Source of the DNA: Ectothiorhodospiraceae bacterium
GTDB taxonomy: Bacteria > Pseudomonadota > Gammaproteobacteria > Thiohalomonadales > Thiohalomonadaceae
DNA: 26,639 bases
Assembly: GCA_007125455.1 (NCBI GenBank)
Contig: SLDE01000065.1
Location: 1 to 26,639 of the forward strand
Direction of reading: 5' to 3'
The notes under the pieces were generated by a model, which was not told the DNA's origin, did no database searches, and saw only the letters and a program-made list of their open reading frames with translations. The position numbers and the translations under genes were made by a program. Positions 24,152 to 26,639 of the stretch are shown one piece after another; position 1 is the first letter of the stretch; the number at the start of each line of letters is the position of its first letter.

Positions 24152-24817
24152 ATGAAACTGTTTGTTATGGCACCTTTAGTGGTGGCCTTGTCGGTGGGTT
24201 TGGGGGGCTGTGCATCAACCAATGGTGAGGGTGGCGGTAGTGATAGTCAGGGGGCGGTGACAGGGGCGATTCTTGGTGGTCTGGTCGGTGGGGTGTTGGC
24301 CCATAATACCGGCAGTAGCTCCCGAGGACGTACCGCCGTGGGCGTGGTCGGTGGTGCCGCCGTTGGGGCGGCGATCGGCAACTCAATGGATGAGAAAGAG
24401 CGCAAGATCCGCCAAATCTCCCGTGAACGAGATGAGCAAGCGATGGAGGTCGATCGCCTGCAGGATGATCTGCTGCGTGTTAGCGTTTCTTCCGAAGCAT
24501 CTTTTGCCTTTGACAGCGCCGAGCTACGTCCCGAGTTTCGCCCTACCCTGAACCAGGTAGCGGCGGTGGTACGTGATGATCCCAACTTTGGCATCCTGGT
24601 GATTGGCCATACCGATAGCATTGGCAATGAGGCCTATAATCAACGTTTGTCTGAGCGCCGGGCCCAGTCCGTGGTGGATTATCTGATCCGTCAGGGGGTT
24701 GCAAGTCACCAGATTGGCGCGGAAGGACGAGGCATGCATGAGCCACGCAGTAGCAATGCCACAGAGGCCGGCAGGGCACAAAACCGCCGTGTAGAGATCT
24801 ATATGCGCCAGTATTAA
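24152..24817 (+). CDS. OmpA-family lipoprotein with glycine zipper
   Basis: A 221-residue outer-membrane lipoprotein. The signal peptide ends in the lipobox LGGC (Cys20), with Ala at the next position rather than Asp, favouring transfer to the outer membrane. A glycine-zipper stretch (about 34-78, GAVTGAILGGLVGGVLA and VGVVGGAAVGAAIGNSM) is followed by a charged helix (79-110) and an OmpA C-terminal domain (about 115-221). The latter carries FAFDSAELRP, HTDSIGNEAYNQRLSERRA and NRRVEIYM, the peptidoglycan-binding pattern. It should tie the outer membrane to the cell wall, in the manner of the YiaD-like group. The GAGGGAG ribosome site lies about nine bases before the ATG. Confidence 0.92.
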   Translation: MKLFVMAPLVVALSVGLGGCASTNGEGGGSDSQGAVTGAILGGLVGGVLAHNTGSSSRGRTAVGVVGGAAVGAAIGNSMDEKERKIRQISRERDEQAMEVDRLQDDLLRVSVSSEASFAFDSAELRPEFRPTLNQVAAVVRDDPNFGILVIGHTDSIGNEAYNQRLSERRAQSVVDYLIRQGVASHQIGAEGRGMHEPRSSNATEAGRAQNRRVEIYMRQY

Positions 24818-24860
24818 CGGCAGTTGCAAGCCATAAGGTCTGGGTTTTTGATAAGGCGCA

Positions 24861-24900
24861 TAAAGGGGGCGTATGACTCATCCCATTTATTGCCCCTTTT
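24861..24900. terminator. Bidirectional terminator between the lipoprotein and P450 genes
   Basis: AAAGGGGGC (24862-24870) pairs with GCCCCTTTT (24892-24900), giving a stem of about eight pairs around a 21-base loop. A-rich and T-rich ends on the two sides suit termination of both convergent transcripts. The P450 stop codon begins at the right edge of the stem. Confidence 0.55.
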
Positions 24901-26456
24901 CAGACCGGTCGTAATACCATGCCATAACAGACGCGGGGAGGATTTGGTTTTGGTGTAAGCTCCCGTTCGAATACCAACACCTCCAGTGCCGCCTGCAGCT
25001 CCAGCATTGCCAGTTTACGACCACCACAGGCACGTGGCCCGCTCAAAAAGGGCATGTATGCTGGGTGTTGTACGTTGATCTTGCCCGCAGATGATACCGC
25101 CCACTCGGGCCGCTTCGGCCAGAAGCGCATTGGTTGCTGCCAATGCTCGGGGCGGGTGTGTAGGCCGATGAGGGAGATCGCAATGGTTTGCCCGCTGCGA
25201 AACCCATCCTCTTCAGGCTTGTCGGACTGACACACCCGGGTGATGAAGGGCACCGGTGGATAGAGTCGCAGCACTTCCAGAATGAATTGCTGTGCGCTGT
25301 GTGTAAGTTCACCGTGTGGATCGCTTACGCCAGATTGGCGCAGATCGGACAGGATCTCGGGGTGTGCCGCCAACAGTTTTGCCATCCACTCAATGGTCGC
25401 GGCGGTGGTTTGTGTTGCCGCCATCATGTTCTGGGTTAGCTCGATGCTGGCATTAAATCCCCCGCTCAATTGCTGCAACCAACTAGCTAACTCACCGTCC
25501 GCTTGCCAAAGCGCGATGATGCCAGCACGAATCGATGCGATGTTGCGTTGTGCGGTATCCCGCTCCTGTTGTGTACCGCCAAACAATTCAATGGCCTGTA
25601 GCAGCATCAGCTCATTGCTAAGCGTTGCCGCCTTGTCGAGCGGCCAGGCGATAGGTTTGGACAGGCCAAAGGTCTCGGATAGTGCCCATGTCGCCGCTTG
25701 CAGGGAACGATCGAATAATTGTTCCGATGCGTCGCCCGTTAGGTGCTGCTGATAGATCTGCTTTAGGCGCGAAAGCGTCACCTGCTTGGTGGCGTGGCCA
25801 TGGAATATCTGTGTTACGCGGCTGTGCCTTTGCCAAATTTCACCATTGCTGCTAAAGCGATCCGGCTGATACAGCACGGTTTGGATCGCCTCCGGGGAGG
25901 TGGTGATGGGGATCGGGAAACGCAGTTTGCCTTGCTCCCCAGTGGCGCGTAGATACAGATCTTTTGCCAGGGAAGAGCGTTGGGAATAGGCGCGCTGATA
26001 GGAAAAGATATGCTGTTTTTTTCCCAGGATCGGCGGGCGGCGCATGTCATCTCGACCATCCTGAAAGGCACGCAACCGATAGACCTTTCGGCCCGCACAC
26101 TGGTGTGAGATGGCCTTGATGATCAAGGGTAGATAGTCCGCTGAGGTGACCACAGTAATGCTTACAATCGCCGCCGTCGCCTGCTCCAGCCTGGCGGTAG
26201 GGAAGAGCCGCCTTCCTTGATACCAATCCTCCGCTTCCGTGGCATCCACCGGACTCCAACCGGCATAACCCACCAGCCTGTCGCCCACCATCAGCATGAC
26301 GTGCGAGTGCAACATCAATTGCTCGCGGATTTTGCCAAGCATTAATGGATAGGAGAACTGGTTAAAGGGTGGGTAGCTGGATACTAGCCGGTGAATGGCC
26401 ATCTCATTGGCATCACTTAGTTCAGCGACCCTTACTTCTGCGGCGAGTGGCCCCAT
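24900..26456 (-). CDS. Cytochrome P450 with an N-terminal acyltransferase-like domain
   Basis: A 518-residue fusion. The C-terminal part (about 160-518) is a P450: the K-helix E394-V-L-R397, the heme loop FLSGPRACGG with axial Cys477, and an I-helix region MAATQTTAAT. There Gln349 stands where most monooxygenases have an acid before the Thr pair. The N-terminal part (about 5-150) is not P450. Features such as REQLMLHSHVMLMVGDRLVG then YAGWSPVDATEAEDW and YRLRAFQDGR recall HlyC-type toxin-activating acyltransferases or a GNAT-like fold, but the catalytic His of HlyC (SPLH) is absent. The ATG at 26456 is chosen because GGGAGGAAGGT lies directly before it; an ATG at 26492 would add 12 residues. 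No signal peptide or membrane anchor is seen. Substrate and partner are unknown. GC is lower than in the RND block. Confidence 0.85.
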   Translation of the reverse strand: MGPLAAEVRVAELSDANEMAIHRLVSSYPPFNQFSYPLMLGKIREQLMLHSHVMLMVGDRLVGYAGWSPVDATEAEDWYQGRRLFPTARLEQATAAIVSITVVTSADYLPLIIKAISHQCAGRKVYRLRAFQDGRDDMRRPPILGKKQHIFSYQRAYSQRSSLAKDLYLRATGEQGKLRFPIPITTSPEAIQTVLYQPDRFSSNGEIWQRHSRVTQIFHGHATKQVTLSRLKQIYQQHLTGDASEQLFDRSLQAATWALSETFGLSKPIAWPLDKAATLSNELMLLQAIELFGGTQQERDTAQRNIASIRAGIIALWQADGELASWLQQLSGGFNASIELTQNMMAATQTTAATIEWMAKLLAAHPEILSDLRQSGVSDPHGELTHSAQQFILEVLRLYPPVPFITRVCQSDKPEEDGFRSGQTIAISLIGLHTRPEHWQQPMRFWPKRPEWAVSSAGKINVQHPAYMPFLSGPRACGGRKLAMLELQAALEVLVFERELTPKPNPPRVCYGMVLRPV

Positions 26457-26607
26457 ACCTTCCTCCCGGGTATGGCGATAGACCTTGTTCATGTGTGTTG
26501 TCTCGATTTTATGGCTTGTGGGTAGTGAGTGTCTTACGACCAGGCCCGCAGGAGATAAATCTTTCGGGGCTTTTCGTAATGAAGCGCTGTAACGGTATAA
26601 CCGAGCA

Positions 26608-26626
26608 TCGTTAACTACTCGTTAAC
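26608..26626. promoter_or_regulatory. Tandem TCGTTAAC sites upstream of the P450 gene
   Basis: TCGTTAAC occurs at 26608-26615 and again at 26619-26626, an 11-base period that would put both copies on one face of the helix. Each contains the palindrome GTTAAC. They lie about 150 bases before the chosen P450 start, in the region where its promoter should be. A repressor or activator site is likely but not proven. Confidence 0.4.
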
Positions 26627-26639
26627 AGCCTTTAATGGA

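Noticed and set aside
26457..26492. Upstream ATG of the P450 fusion
   Set aside because: It has no ribosome site, whereas the ATG at 26456 has GGGAGG just before it; kept as an alternative only.
1..26639. CRISPR array, tRNA, rRNA, transposase or phage genes
   Set aside because: I looked for regular direct repeats, cloverleaf-like segments and transposase or integrase motifs and saw none, though short RNA genes could be missed without a covariance search.

Overview
The window looks like a chromosomal stretch of a moderately GC-rich gammaproteobacterium-like organism. This is inferred from the family mix (RND efflux, OmpA-type lipoprotein, multidomain GGDEF-EAL sensor, YjdM, CvfB, phosphoketolase operon); no rRNA or other taxonomic marker is present. 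The housekeeping blocks are clearly GC-rich. The first kilobase, the toxin-antitoxin region and the P450 gene at the right end are visibly less so, which suggests accessory or transferred DNA there.

Layout, left to right. At 1-540, a minus-strand RtcB (RNA ligase) fragment abuts the ATPase half of a sensor histidine kinase on the plus strand; both lack the part that should lie across the junction near 93-102. A long spacer with a strong GC hairpin follows, then a hemerythrin-family protein with one altered iron-ligand position. At 1669-3348 is an export pair: a periplasmic thioredoxin-fold protein and a six-repeat propeller-like protein. Next come an SDR oxidoreductase, a GNAT acetyltransferase, YjdM (minus) divergent from a non-typical PurC, and a small membrane protein convergent with a translationally coupled pair (two-helix membrane protein, CvfB-like S1 protein).

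At 7703-11253, acetate kinase and phosphoketolase overlap by ATGA. Together they cleave xylulose-5-P or fructose-6-P to acetyl-P and make ATP plus acetate. A RHH/ParE-type toxin-antitoxin module with a palindrome over its promoter follows, then a CorA-type ion channel and a 1162-residue PhnD-PAS-PAS-GGDEF-EAL-CZB protein (both minus). Divergent from that sensor is an RND pump (adaptor plus permease). The permease's last codons lie in a repeat sequence that recurs inverted just downstream.

A P2-type cation ATPase and an OmpA-family lipoprotein follow on the plus strand. A bidirectional terminator separates them from a minus-strand gene whose product joins an N-terminal acyltransferase-like domain to a cytochrome P450.

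The strongest leads are the N-domain/P450 fusion, the zinc-domain-tailed c-di-GMP protein beside the RND pump, the rtcB/kinase breakpoint, the hemerythrin with a His-to-Gln ligand change, and the repeat-encoded RND tail. I see no CRISPR array, tRNA, rRNA, transposase or prophage.
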